A DNA stretch of 64,000 bases. It comes from Pedobacter cryotolerans. GTDB lineage: Bacteria > Bacteroidota > Bacteroidia > Sphingobacteriales > Sphingobacteriaceae. Within the stretch, counting starts at the first letter, position 1, and each line of letters begins with the position of its first letter. The stretch covers positions 248,001 through 312,000 of the forward strand of contig NZ_SWBO01000003.1 of the NCBI RefSeq assembly GCF_005116475.1. Reading direction: 5' to 3'. Below are positions 6,981 through 15,795 of this stretch, in pieces. Made by a program: the position numbers and the translations under genes. The notes beneath the pieces were generated by a model. It was not told the origin of the DNA. It did not search any database and worked only from the letters and a program-made list of their open reading frames with translations.

Positions 6981-8162
6981 ATGCTTTTTCAATTCAACTT
7001 TTATAGTTGTCTACCTCTAATTTTCTTTGTTCATATACTGGTTTACAGTTTATTGTTTTTTAGTCGCGGCTTTAAGCAAGACAACTATGCAGATAAATTG
7101 ATGGGCAGTTTTTTAATTGTAGCCGCGTTGCTTATTATACCATTTATGGTTGGATTTGCAGGCTGGTATGATAATCAACCCTACCGCGATATTTTGTTCT
7201 TTACACCTTTAGTACATAGTTTGGCAATTGGTCCGCTCCTATACCTTTATGTTAAAGCAATTTTTAATAGCGACTTTAGAATTAAAGGTGTAAACTGGCT
7301 GCACTTAGTACCAGCGTTGCTATATTTAACTGTTAATTCATTTTTTAGCCTATTAGATTTATTCTTTTTTGAGACTTATACACTTACCAATGAAAGCGAA
7401 GATCCAGACTTTGCAACATGGTACACTTATCTTTCTATAGCCAGCGTTCTTATTTATTTATTTTTAGCTATAAAACATTATAAGCAGTACAAAAGGTTTA
7501 CTGCAATTACAACCTCATTTGCAGATCAAGCAAGTTTAAAATGGTTACAAACATTTTTATATGCCTTCGGTTTGCTCAGCATTATGCCAGTAATTAATGC
7601 GATTATGGGCAATTTTGAGTTTTTTGAAAAACTGAGATATTTTGGACCTTGGAATTATTATCTAGCCTTTGCTATTGTAGTTTATTACATCGCTATAAAG
7701 GCTTACCATGTGAGTAGTTCATCATTATATAAAGTAAAGTTTGAGCCTCAGTTATTAGAAGTATATGAAGAAGCAGATGATTTGCCATTGGCTTCAAATC
7801 AAGAACTAACTCAGGATGCAAAACTGGTCTCCATAAAAAATGAATTGGCAGCTTTAATGGAAAATGAGTTATTGTTCGAGCGCTCTGATTTAACGTTGGC
7901 AGAAGTTGCAAAAAAACTAAACACGAATGCAGTGATATTGAGCAAAGCTGTTAACCAACAATTTGCCCTAAATTTTAACGATTACATCAACCAATATCGT
8001 GTTAATGCGGTAATTAAAAGATTAACTTTACCTCAATTTAAAAATCAAACTTTATTGGCCATTGCCTTTGATGCTGGCTTTAATTCTAAAGCTACTTTTA
8101 ATAGAGCTTTCAAAAAATTTACCAATAAAAACCCAAAAGAGTACCTAAATAACACTAATTAG
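6981..8162 (+). CDS. AraC-family regulator with N-terminal membrane domain
   Basis: 393 residues. The first about 235 residues hold seven hydrophobic segments (for example FVHILVYSLLFF, LLIIPFMVGFAG, LVPALLYLTVNSFF, LAFAIVVYYIAIKAY). The last about 100 residues are an AraC DNA-binding domain with two helix-turn-helices (LTLAEVAKKLNTNAVILSKA, and LLAIAFDAGFNSKATFNRAF followed by KKFTNKNPKEYL). This architecture is common in Bacteroidota and places the DNA-binding domain on the cytosolic side of a membrane sensor. It is 99 nt upstream of an outer-membrane receptor gene and separated from it by a perfect 16-bp inverted repeat. Regulation of that receptor is a reasonable inference. The signal sensed is unknown. 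Confidence 0.88.
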   Translation: MLFQFNFYSCLPLIFFVHILVYSLLFFSRGFKQDNYADKLMGSFLIVAALLIIPFMVGFAGWYDNQPYRDILFFTPLVHSLAIGPLLYLYVKAIFNSDFRIKGVNWLHLVPALLYLTVNSFFSLLDLFFFETYTLTNESEDPDFATWYTYLSIASVLIYLFLAIKHYKQYKRFTAITTSFADQASLKWLQTFLYAFGLLSIMPVINAIMGNFEFFEKLRYFGPWNYYLAFAIVVYYIAIKAYHVSSSSLYKVKFEPQLLEVYEEADDLPLASNQELTQDAKLVSIKNELAALMENELLFERSDLTLAEVAKKLNTNAVILSKAVNQQFALNFNDYINQYRVNAVIKRLTLPQFKNQTLLAIAFDAGFNSKATFNRAFKKFTNKNPKEYLNNTN

Positions 8163-8164
8163 CC

Positions 8165-8212
8165 TCACATTATAATTTGAGACCTCTTTTGTTGGTTCAA
8201 ATTATAATGTGA
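8165..8212. promoter_or_regulatory. Perfect 16-bp inverted repeat between regulator and receptor
   Basis: TCACATTATAATTTGA (8165-8180) and its exact reverse complement (8197-8212) flank a 16-nt spacer. It begins 2 nt after the AraC stop and ends 49 nt before the receptor ATG. No T-run follows on the plus strand, so an operator for the adjacent regulator is at least as likely as a terminator. Confidence 0.55.
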
Positions 8213-8261
8213 AGCGATGCATGTTGCTGATACGCAGTACTTCGTATCAAAATTAAACAAC

Positions 8262-10406
8262 ATGAAAAAATTATCCCTTCTCTTAACGCTATCTATTGTA
8301 AGCTTAACTATTAAAGCACAAGTTAAAGACACTTTAAAAACCACAACACTTAATCAAGTTGTAGTAAGTACTAGTCAACCACAAATCACTGTAAAAACCG
8401 ACAAGGTGGTAATGAATGTAGGTCAAATGACTAGTGCTGTTGGACTAAACGCTTTAGAACTTTTAAGACAAGCACCTGGGGTAACTGTTGACGGGCAAGA
8501 CAATGTAAAAATAAGTGGTAAAACAGGTATTCAAGTTTTAGTTGATGGTAGGATGCAGACCTTAAATAATGAACAACTTGTTTCGTTGTTAAAAAGCACC
8601 AACGCTGCAAACATAAAATCGTTAGAAATTATTACAAATCCTTCGGCTAAATATGATGCTGCCGGAAATGCAGGCATTATCAACATTGTTCTAAAAAAAT
8701 CTGACCAAAAAGGAGCAAGCGGCAGTGCGACTGTAGGTTACCAGCAAATGAAAAATTACCGACAAAATAGTGCAATAAACTTAAATTATAGGGATGGAAA
8801 ACTACTAACCTATCTAAATGCCAACTTTGATAACAGCCTACAAAACACAACGGTAGCCAGCAATAGAATTATACCAAACACCACTTTTGCGCAAAACGGA
8901 ATTGAAAAACAAGGTTACAGTAACCCAGGTGTAAGAACTGGTGCAGAATATAGCATTAACGAGCAACATAAAATTGGTGCTTTATTTAATTTTCAAAGAA
9001 TTTGGGACGATTTTCCTTCATCAGCAACTACATTAATTAATAGCAATGCTACTGCAGATGTTTTAAGCACCAATACAACAGCCAATTTAACAGAAAATCG
9101 CCTTGCGTTTAATTTAAACTACCAATACACAAGCAAAAACAAAACCACTTTAACTGTAGACGCAGATCAACTAAATTATACATCTAACCTAAATAACAGC
9201 GTAGTAAATAAATTTAAAAACAGTGCTAATGGCACCAACTTTAGCAATGCTACCAATACTCAAATAGGCTTATCATCTATTAAAGCGGATTTAAATTTAA
9301 TTTTCAAAAACATCAATGTAGAAACAGGTGCTAAATTTTCTGCCAGCAAAACTAAAAACATCTTAAACGCTCTGCAGAATAACAGCCAAGGTGTTGCTTT
9401 AAGTCAGTTTAATGATTTTAGTTATAATGAAAATACCTATGCAAGCTATTTAAGTTTAAGCAAAACTTTCGGAAAATGGAGCTTTCAAACTGGCTTAAGG
9501 GCAGAAATTACTGCAATGAGTAGCGCATCTGTTGCAGCGTTAACGCAAGAAAAATTACCTGACACTACTTACCTTAATTTATTTCCAAGTACATTTTTAC
9601 GTTATGCGTTTAACCAGAAACAATCTATCGGCTTTGCATACAACAGACGCATTACCAGACCATCGTTTCAGGATCAAAATCCATATCAATACCGTACAGA
9701 TTTTTATTACGCTAGTGAAGGTAATCCATCCTTATTACCTCAATTTACACAAAGCCTAACTTTAGATTATACTTTTAATGGGCAAACTCAAATCAAATTA
9801 AACTACAACAAAACAACAGATTTAATTGAAACCATTAGCACACAGTTAAACGATCAAACTTTAACGTTGCCAGTAAATGCAGGCATCAGAAGTTTTATCA
9901 ATATTAGCATCAGCTCGCCAGCCACATTAACTAAGTTTTGGAATATTTACTACACAGCAGAACCTTACTACCAATTTTATAAAGCAGATTTATCTAAATA
10001 CAGCGGTTTAACCCAAATTAATAACGGCGATTTTGGTTTTAATGCCTTCATCAGCAATAATTTTAATTTAAGTAAAACCCTAAAAGCAAGTTTAAGCTCT
10101 TGGTTTAATTATGCCAGCAGAAGTTCAATTTATGCTACAAAACCAATCTCGAGCGTTGATTTTTCCTTAAGAAAACAACTTTTAGAGAACAAACTAAGCC
10201 TTTCTTTTGCCTACCGCGATATTTTTAATACGCAACGCTGGCAACAAAACATCCTTTTAGGTAATGTAAACCAAACCAGCTTGCGCAAATGGGAAAGTAG
10301 TGGTGCATATGTATCAGTTAACTACAACTTTGGAAATGGAAAAATCAAATCTGCCAAAGAAAAAACTAAAACAGATGAGCAATTAAGAATTAAACAACGC
10401 AATTAA
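8262..10406 (+). CDS. Outer-membrane beta-barrel receptor (TonB-dependent-like)
   Basis: 714 residues from the ATG at 8262, chosen because it gives a clean signal peptide (MKKLSLLLTLSIVSLTIKAQ); an in-frame ATG at 8217 lies in the upstream repeat. After the signal come a plug-like domain without a CarboxypepD-like segment (LNQVVVSTSQPQITVKTDKV, LELLRQAPGVTVDG, IQVLVDGR, IITNPSAKYDAAGNAGIINI) and a long series of amphipathic beta-strands forming the barrel. It resembles the OMP_b-brl_3 type receptors of Bacteroidota. The C-terminal end after the last strand is short and Lys-rich (KIKSAKEKTKTDEQLRIKQRN), so the last residues are not a typical aromatic-terminated strand. Substrate unknown; the upstream 7TM-AraC gene may regulate it. 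Confidence 0.85.
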   Translation: MKKLSLLLTLSIVSLTIKAQVKDTLKTTTLNQVVVSTSQPQITVKTDKVVMNVGQMTSAVGLNALELLRQAPGVTVDGQDNVKISGKTGIQVLVDGRMQTLNNEQLVSLLKSTNAANIKSLEIITNPSAKYDAAGNAGIINIVLKKSDQKGASGSATVGYQQMKNYRQNSAINLNYRDGKLLTYLNANFDNSLQNTTVASNRIIPNTTFAQNGIEKQGYSNPGVRTGAEYSINEQHKIGALFNFQRIWDDFPSSATTLINSNATADVLSTNTTANLTENRLAFNLNYQYTSKNKTTLTVDADQLNYTSNLNNSVVNKFKNSANGTNFSNATNTQIGLSSIKADLNLIFKNINVETGAKFSASKTKNILNALQNNSQGVALSQFNDFSYNENTYASYLSLSKTFGKWSFQTGLRAEITAMSSASVAALTQEKLPDTTYLNLFPSTFLRYAFNQKQSIGFAYNRRITRPSFQDQNPYQYRTDFYYASEGNPSLLPQFTQSLTLDYTFNGQTQIKLNYNKTTDLIETISTQLNDQTLTLPVNAGIRSFINISISSPATLTKFWNIYYTAEPYYQFYKADLSKYSGLTQINNGDFGFNAFISNNFNLSKTLKASLSSWFNYASRSSIYATKPISSVDFSLRKQLLENKLSLSFAYRDIFNTQRWQQNILLGNVNQTSLRKWESSGAYVSVNYNFGNGKIKSAKEKTKTDEQLRIKQRN

Positions 10407-10457
10407 CAATTAATGAATTACTTACCATACATCAATGCGTAACCAAACGGACTGCCC

Positions 10458-10465
10458 TACCTTTG
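10458..10465 (+). promoter_or_regulatory. Promoter -7 element TACCTTTG for yceI-like gene
   Basis: A perfect TAnnTTTG 37 nt before the ATG at 10503, giving a leader of about 33 nt. No clear -33 TTTG at the standard distance. Confidence 0.55.
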
Positions 10466-10502
10466 TGATATTAAATTTAAACAATCACAAAATTAAAATA
10501 CT

Positions 10503-11033
10503 ATGGCAACTACTAAATGGGCATTAGACCCAACGCACAGCGAATTACAATTTAAAGTAAAACACTTAATGATTACTACAGTAACTGGCAGTTTAAAATC
10601 TTTTTCGGCCGATTTAACTTCAGAAGGTGATGAATTTGCTGATGCAGATATTTCTTTTAAAGGAGATATTACTTCTTTAGATACTGGTAATACTGATCGT
10701 GATAACCACTTAAAGGCAGCTGATTTTTTTGATGCTGAAAAGTTTCCTCACGTAGAATTTAAATCTACCTCAGTAGAAAAAGATGGAGATGACTATAGCG
10801 TAAATGGTAATTTAACCATTAAAGGTGAAACTAAACAAGTAAAATTAACCGCAGAATTTGGTGGTATTGCTACCGATCCTTGGGGACAAACAAAAGCTGG
10901 CTTTACCTTAAGTGGAAAAATTAACCGTACAGATTTTGGCTTAACTTGGAACGCTGCATTAGAAACTGGTGGTGTAATGGTGAGCGAAGAAGTTAAAATT
11001 TTAGGCGAATTGCAATTTATCAAACAAGCATAA
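10503..11033 (+). CDS. YceI family lipid-binding-like protein
   Basis: 176 residues, the usual YceI length without a signal peptide, so this copy appears cytosolic. Family features: KWALDPTHSELQFKVKHLM at the N-terminus, VTGSLKSFSADL, FKGDITSLDTGNTDRDNHLK, ADFFDAEKFPHVEFKST, and INRTDFGLTWN near the C-terminus. The YceI fold is a lipocalin-like barrel that binds long polyisoprenoid or fatty chains; the precise physiological ligand is uncertain. Transcribed in the same direction as the pirin gene 75 nt downstream, so the two may share a transcript. Regulation by stress is known for some relatives but is not visible here. Confidence 0.93.
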   Translation: MATTKWALDPTHSELQFKVKHLMITTVTGSLKSFSADLTSEGDEFADADISFKGDITSLDTGNTDRDNHLKAADFFDAEKFPHVEFKSTSVEKDGDDYSVNGNLTIKGETKQVKLTAEFGGIATDPWGQTKAGFTLSGKINRTDFGLTWNAALETGGVMVSEEVKILGELQFIKQA

Positions 11034-11108
11034 TCGGTTTTCAGTTCGCAGTTTTTAGTTTTCAGTTCCTAAGCAGTTCTCAAATCTCATGTCTCAAATC
11101 TCATATTT
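11034..11108 (+). repeat. CAGTT and CTCAAATCTCAT micro-repeat tract
   Basis: The spacer between the YceI and pirin genes is built from short iterated units: first TCAGTTCGCAGTTTTTAGTT and TTTTCAGTT, then CTCAAATCTCATGT and CTCAAATCTCAT. The CTCAAATC unit is shared with the tract at 30098-30173. No coding potential. Confidence 0.6.
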
Positions 11109-11975
11109 ATGCAAACCAAACAAGTATCAGCAATATTAAATCCACCAGCACCACACATGGTTGGCGATGGATTTAGAGTTCACAATTTTTTCCCTAGCGG
11201 ATACAAATTGAACATGAGTCCATTTTATATGCTTGATTACAATGCGAAAATTGAGTTTTCTGCTCGTAATGAACCTCGTGGCGTTGGTGTTCATCCACAT
11301 CGTGGCTTTGAAACCGTTACCATTGCCTACCATGGTGCTGTTGCTCATCACGATAGCGCAGGCAATAGTGGGATCATTTATCCGGGAGATGTACAGTGGA
11401 TGACGGCTGCAAAAGGCATTTTACATAAAGAATATCACGAGGAAAACTTTAGCAAAAAGGGTGGATTGTTTCAAATGGTACAACTTTGGATCAATCTTCC
11501 TGCTAAGGACAAAATGAGCAGCCCAAAATATCAAGGTGTGAAACGCAATGAGCTGCAAAAGTTTGAGTTACCTAACCATACAGGATTGATAGAAGTTATT
11601 GCTGGTAATTATAAAAATGTTAAAGGCAGTGTTTCTACATTTACGCCAATAGAAATGTACAATGCCCGCTTAAATAATGGAGCAAAAGTAAATTTCAGTT
11701 TTCCAGAAAGTTTTAATACTGGCTTCGTAATTATAGAAGGAAGTGTAAAAGTAAATGGTGCTGAAACTGCAAAAACTGACCAATTTATTCACTTTAAAAA
11801 TGAAGGTGAAATTATTGAAATCGAAGCTTTAGAAGATAGTGTGATTCTTATTTTAAGTGGCGAACCAATAAATGAACCCATTGTTTCTTATGGGCCGTTT
11901 TTAATGAATACGCAACAAGAAATTAAAGAAGCATTAGCAGATTACAACGAAGGGAAATTTGGCTATTTAGAATAA
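11109..11975 (+). CDS. Pirin family protein
   Basis: 288 residues, the usual pirin length. It has the bicupin fold. The N-terminal cupin carries the metal-binding set: VHPHRGFETVTIAYHGAVAHHDSAG gives His residues near 60-81, and KGILHKEYHEE gives further His/Glu near 105-112. FQMVQLWINLPAKDKM follows. The C-terminal cupin (about 185-250) lacks metal ligands, as in other pirins. Bacterial pirins can have quercetinase activity or act as redox-sensing partners; which applies here is not visible. No signal peptide. A terminator hairpin follows at 12002-12033. Confidence 0.93.
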   Translation: MQTKQVSAILNPPAPHMVGDGFRVHNFFPSGYKLNMSPFYMLDYNAKIEFSARNEPRGVGVHPHRGFETVTIAYHGAVAHHDSAGNSGIIYPGDVQWMTAAKGILHKEYHEENFSKKGGLFQMVQLWINLPAKDKMSSPKYQGVKRNELQKFELPNHTGLIEVIAGNYKNVKGSVSTFTPIEMYNARLNNGAKVNFSFPESFNTGFVIIEGSVKVNGAETAKTDQFIHFKNEGEIIEIEALEDSVILILSGEPINEPIVSYGPFLMNTQQEIKEALADYNEGKFGYLE

Positions 11976-12001
11976 CAACAATCATCCATTTTTTTGAAAG
12001 T

Positions 12002-12033
12002 CGGCTACATTAATTTGTAGTCGATTTTTTTTT
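12002..12033 (+). terminator. Rho-independent terminator of the pirin gene
   Basis: CGGCTACA (12002-12009) pairs with TGTAGTCG (12016-12023), eight pairs including one G-T, with a 6-nt loop. A run of nine T follows on the plus strand. There is no matching T-run on the minus strand. Confidence 0.8.
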
Positions 12034-12060
12034 GAAAAGCAAATTGGTAGCATTTGGTAA

Positions 12061-12145
12061 AGGCAATCGGGCTGTACACTCCAATCTTTTACCCCTAAAT
12101 CCCCTAAAGGGGACCACTAAAAGGATTTCCGTTGCCATCCCGTTT
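12061..12145. repeat. Mosaic dispersed repeat, copy 1
   Basis: Read on the minus strand, the outer parts (AAACGGGATGGCAACGGAAATCCTTTT type, then AAAAGATTGGAGTGTACAGCCCG) match copy 3 near 61458-61588. The AAAAGATTGGAGTG part also matches 47229-47245. The middle here is a different module with the hairpin CCCCTAAA/TTTAGGGG, common between genes in this phylum. It is non-coding DNA between pirin and ispF. Confidence 0.55.
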
Positions 12146-12191
12146 ATTTAACTTCGGTAAGTAGTCCTATTAAAAGTTGCTGTACGCTAAT

Positions 12192-12677
12192 CTACAAAGT
12201 AACTTTTTCAATTAAACAAACCGCATAAGCTACCACACCTTCTTCTCTTCCAATAAACCCCATTGTTTCATTTGTTGTGGCTTTAATCGAAATATCATCA
12301 GCATCTATGCCAATTGCAGCAGCAATATTTTGTTGCATTTGTGGTATATGCGGATTAATTTTTGGTGCTTCTAAACATAACATTGCATCAATATTGCCAA
12401 CTTCAAAACCTTTTTGTTTAATCAATTTAACGGTTTCTTTTAGTAAAACGATACTGCTAATTCCTTTCCACTGCGGGTCAGTATTTTTAAAATGAAAACC
12501 AATATCTCTTAAATTTGCAGCACCTAATAATGCATCGCAAATGGCGTGTAATAAAACATCTGCATCCGAATGTCCGAAAGCACCTTTATGATGTTCTAAA
12601 TTTACTCCACCAACATAAAACGGATGATTATCTTTTAATTGGTGAACATCAAAACCAAAACCTACTTTAATTTTCAT
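12192..12677 (-). CDS. ispF: 2-C-methyl-D-erythritol 2,4-cyclodiphosphate synthase
   Basis: 161 residues, full family length. It converts CDP-methylerythritol 2-phosphate to the cyclic diphosphate in the non-mevalonate isoprenoid pathway, in the cytosol. KVGFGFDVHQL gives the zinc ligands Asp and His of the DVH motif. GAFGHSDADVLLHAICDALLGAANLRDIGFHF supplies the third zinc His and the substrate site. IKATTNETMGFIGREEGVVAYAV is the C-terminal signature. The start codon lies inside the end of porV (11-nt overlap), so it is translated from the porV transcript. No other isoprenoid genes are in the window. Confidence 0.97.
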   Translation of the reverse strand: MKIKVGFGFDVHQLKDNHPFYVGGVNLEHHKGAFGHSDADVLLHAICDALLGAANLRDIGFHFKNTDPQWKGISSIVLLKETVKLIKQKGFEVGNIDAMLCLEAPKINPHIPQMQQNIAAAIGIDADDISIKATTNETMGFIGREEGVVAYAVCLIEKVTL

Positions 12678-13863
12678 TAGTTACTATATTACTGCCAAAG
12701 TTAAATATTAAGCTAAATCTTAATGTATTTGCCAACGGACTTTTTTGAGGATTTGCCAATAAATAAGCAAAATCAATATTAAAAATATTATACTTTAACC
12801 CTGCACCAACTGTCATATATCTTCTATCTCCTTTTTGGGGCGATTCGTAAAAATAACCAGCACGTAAAGCAAATTGCTGATTGTACCAATATTCTGCTCC
12901 CGCTGCAATGCTAACTTCCTTTAATTCTTCACTTAATCCGCCAGGTGCATCAGTAAACGATCCAAAAATACCAGCTGGAATAGATCTATTTGGATCTTTA
13001 CCAGCTATAATATCTCCATTACCATCCCTAATTGGCTCGGTTGGCACCATCAATTTATTAAAATCTAAAGCAAAAGTAAATTGATTATAATCATCCACAA
13101 TAAAAGTAGATGCCGCACCAATCTTCATATTAGTTGGTAAAAATTGTTTTGGAGCACCTTCAACATAGCTAATCTTGGTGCCGATATTAGAAAAATTTGC
13201 TCCAGCAGAAACGATAGCATCTTTGTTAAATAAAACAGTTTGTCTTTTGTAAAATGCAGATACATCTACTGCAAATGCTTTACCAGCCGTGGTTTGCTGA
13301 CCAGCAGAAAACTGACCAGAAGTTAGGTTGCTATAGATAAATCTGCCTGTTGTGGCTAAAGAAAGTTCGTTACCAAATCGCTTAGCATAAGTTAAATCAA
13401 AAGCAAATTCATTTGGACTATAAATTCCTAAATCATTTTTATTGATATCTGTTAGTTGTATTTGCCCCAATGAAAAATAACGCAGTGATGCACCTAAATT
13501 ACTTTGACCATTTAATTTATAAAACCCACTTAAATAAGCTAAGTTGATATCTGGCACTAAGTTTTTTAACCATGGGCTATAAGATGCTGCAAAACCATAT
13601 GGCATTTCCAAAAAAGCTAATTTTGCCGGATTAATACTCATCGAATTTGCGTCTGGTTGAACTGCTACACCAGCATCGCCCATACTAGCTGCTCTTGCAT
13701 CTGGAGTAATCAGTAAAAATGGAACCGCAGTTCTGATATTGTTAGCTTGACTCCCATTGGTTTGCGTACCTGGTTGCACAACTTGTGCCTGCAAATTCTT
13801 ACTGCATAGAATGGCAACAGAAAATACACTAAAGGTGGCTACACCAAAGTACTTAAAAATCAT
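12667..13863 (-). CDS. porV: Type IX secretion outer-membrane channel protein PorV (LptO)
   Basis: 398 residues with a signal peptide (MIFKYFGVATFSVFSVAILCSKNLQAQ). NIRTAVPFLLITPDARAASMGDAGVA near residue 42 is the family hallmark, followed by MSINPAKLAFLE and FAASYSPWL. The rest alternates into a FadL-like 14-strand barrel, ending ANTLRFSLIFNFGS. PorV shuttles type IX cargo at the outer membrane and works with the sortase PorU. It is divergent from gldJ, another gene of the same system. In flavobacteria porU lies between these two genes; here it does not. It overlaps ispF downstream. Confidence 0.93.
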   Translation of the reverse strand: MIFKYFGVATFSVFSVAILCSKNLQAQVVQPGTQTNGSQANNIRTAVPFLLITPDARAASMGDAGVAVQPDANSMSINPAKLAFLEMPYGFAASYSPWLKNLVPDINLAYLSGFYKLNGQSNLGASLRYFSLGQIQLTDINKNDLGIYSPNEFAFDLTYAKRFGNELSLATTGRFIYSNLTSGQFSAGQQTTAGKAFAVDVSAFYKRQTVLFNKDAIVSAGANFSNIGTKISYVEGAPKQFLPTNMKIGAASTFIVDDYNQFTFALDFNKLMVPTEPIRDGNGDIIAGKDPNRSIPAGIFGSFTDAPGGLSEELKEVSIAAGAEYWYNQQFALRAGYFYESPQKGDRRYMTVGAGLKYNIFNIDFAYLLANPQKSPLANTLRFSLIFNFGSNIVTNEN

Positions 13864-14200
13864 CAGTTAAATATACAATAATAAGTATGCAAGTTAACAT
13901 AGTGTTAGCTATTTTCAAAGTAAACATTTGCTACCTACTAAACCTGAGAATTTAAGAAAAACCAACTCATAAAATATGTAAACCACTTACTATCAGCAAC
14001 AATCATTTTAAATATAATTTATATTGCATTTGCAATATTTTAACAACTAATACGTTTCATCACTTTAAACAGCTCACTTTTCAAACCTAAAACATCACCA
14101 ATCATTAAAAAATAAGGCAAAAAAATTTAAAATCATTTTTTTTGGTTGCAAGTGCTTTTTTTACGTATTTTTAACGGTTAAGTGTTACTAGGCACATTTT
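13864..14200. other. Divergent intergenic region, porV to gldJ (337 nt)
   Basis: AT-rich spacer holding the promoters of both genes. The clearest structure is a palindrome at 14021-14038, ATATTGCA-TT-TGCAATAT, which could be an operator. Near gldJ there is a TTTTTTGGTTG stretch followed about 20 nt later by TACGTATT, a poor match to the -33/-7 pair. No perfect TAnnTTTG and no small gene was found. Confidence 0.5.
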
Positions 14201-15778
14201 ATGAAAAAAACATACTTATATTCTTTAATAATACTATTAGCTGGATCATCTTTTACGGCTTGTAATAAGAAAAAAACTGATGTATCAACAAAAACCGGCT
14301 ATGCTTACAACAAAAGAGAGAATGGTGGCTTTGAGGTTGCAAGCAAGTATAAACGCAGTAATGAAACTAATGAATATGGCCTAATTGAAATAGAAGGCGG
14401 TCAATTTATTATGGGCGGTAGTGCTATTGATATTCCTGGTCAGGATATGAGCAACCTCAATTACAAAAGAGAAGTAACAGTGAGTTCATTTTATATGGAT
14501 GAAACAGAGGTTTCTAATACCAACTGGTTAGAATATTTAAACTGGATTAAAAGAAACTATCCAAATGATGCGCAATATTATTACGAAGAGTTACCTGATA
14601 CATTGGTTTGGAGAAGACCATTATCTTTTAACGAACCTTACGTTAATAACTACTTAAGACACCCTGCTTATAAAGATTATCCTGTTGTTGGCGTATCTGC
14701 TTTGCAAGCTGAAAGATATTGTGCTTGGAGAACAGATATGGTAAACGAAAAGTTGTTAAGAGATGCGGGTTACATGAATAGTTTTGCAGCTATAAATGGG
14801 GTTGCTAAAGGCAAAAATGCAGCTCAAACTCCTGTTGCAAGACCTGCACAGCCCTTTAATACCGAAGTTTACTTAAATGGTCAGATCGACGACAAAGGAC
14901 CTAAGGCCAAGCAAGATTTAAACCCTGCAGCAGCAGGTGCAGCTGGCGCTACTACTGGCAGAAGAGCAACTGGTCCAACCAGAAATGTTCGTTTAGAAGA
15001 TGGTGTAATTTTACAACCTTTTAGGCTTCCTACAGAAGCAGAATGGGAATATGCAGCAATGTCATTAATTGGAAATACCCAATACGAAAATGTAAACGAT
15101 AAAAAAATATATCCTTGGAGTGGCTTAGGCATTACATCAGCTAAAAAAAGCACTAGAGGTTTAATTATGGCAAACTTTAAAAGAGCCAAAGGCGATTACA
15201 TGGGTGTAGGCGGTTCACTAAATGATAAGGCTGCCTTTACGCAAGATGTAAAATCTTACGCACCAAATGATTTTGGTTTATACAACATGGCAGGTAATGT
15301 TAATGAGTGGACTGCAGATGTATATCGTGCAGCAACTTACGAACAAGCTGACGCACTAAATCCATTTAGAGGAAATCAATACCAAAATAAAGATAGAGAC
15401 CCTGCAACTGGACAATTGAAAAAAGATAAATTTGGAAAACCAGAAATGATTAAAGCAAACTCTGGTAAGAAACAAACTTGGGAAGAGCTTCAGGCCTATA
15501 AAGCTGCTGGTAATAGTGCAGTTCCTTATAATCCTGATCAACGTGGTTACCGCGATGAGCAAACAAGCTTATATGGCGTTACAACTTTAGTTAATGATAA
15601 ATCGAGAGTATATAAAGGTGGCTCTTGGGATGACCAAGCACAATGGCTAAATCCTGCAACCAGAAGACATATACAAGAAGATGAATCTACTGCTGATATC
15701 GGTTTTAGGTGTGCGATGACCATGTTAGGCTCGTCAGAAATTAGATCTGCTGGTAAAGCTCAATTTAAAATGAAATAG
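14201..15778 (+). CDS. gldJ: Gliding-motility/T9SS lipoprotein GldJ (FGE-sulfatase domain)
   Basis: 525 residues with a lipoprotein signal (LLAGSSFTAC, Cys about 20). The segment TGYAYNKRENGGFEV near residues 32-46 resembles the conserved start of mature GldJ. A formylglycine-generating-enzyme-like domain follows in pieces: EIEGGQFIMGG, SSFYMDETEVSN, PVVGVSALQAERYCAW, FRLPTEAEWEYAA, GLYNMAGNVNEWTAD and YKGGSWDD with GFRCAM at the end. Between residues about 200 and 265 there is an Ala/Gly-rich insertion. GldJ stabilises GldK and the T9SS machinery. The related GldK is shorter and lies with gldLMN, which are absent here; adjacency to porV favours GldJ. Confidence 0.82.
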   Translation: MKKTYLYSLIILLAGSSFTACNKKKTDVSTKTGYAYNKRENGGFEVASKYKRSNETNEYGLIEIEGGQFIMGGSAIDIPGQDMSNLNYKREVTVSSFYMDETEVSNTNWLEYLNWIKRNYPNDAQYYYEELPDTLVWRRPLSFNEPYVNNYLRHPAYKDYPVVGVSALQAERYCAWRTDMVNEKLLRDAGYMNSFAAINGVAKGKNAAQTPVARPAQPFNTEVYLNGQIDDKGPKAKQDLNPAAAGAAGATTGRRATGPTRNVRLEDGVILQPFRLPTEAEWEYAAMSLIGNTQYENVNDKKIYPWSGLGITSAKKSTRGLIMANFKRAKGDYMGVGGSLNDKAAFTQDVKSYAPNDFGLYNMAGNVNEWTADVYRAATYEQADALNPFRGNQYQNKDRDPATGQLKKDKFGKPEMIKANSGKKQTWEELQAYKAAGNSAVPYNPDQRGYRDEQTSLYGVTTLVNDKSRVYKGGSWDDQAQWLNPATRRHIQEDESTADIGFRCAMTMLGSSEIRSAGKAQFKMK

Positions 15779-15795
15779 TTTACCATAACGATATT

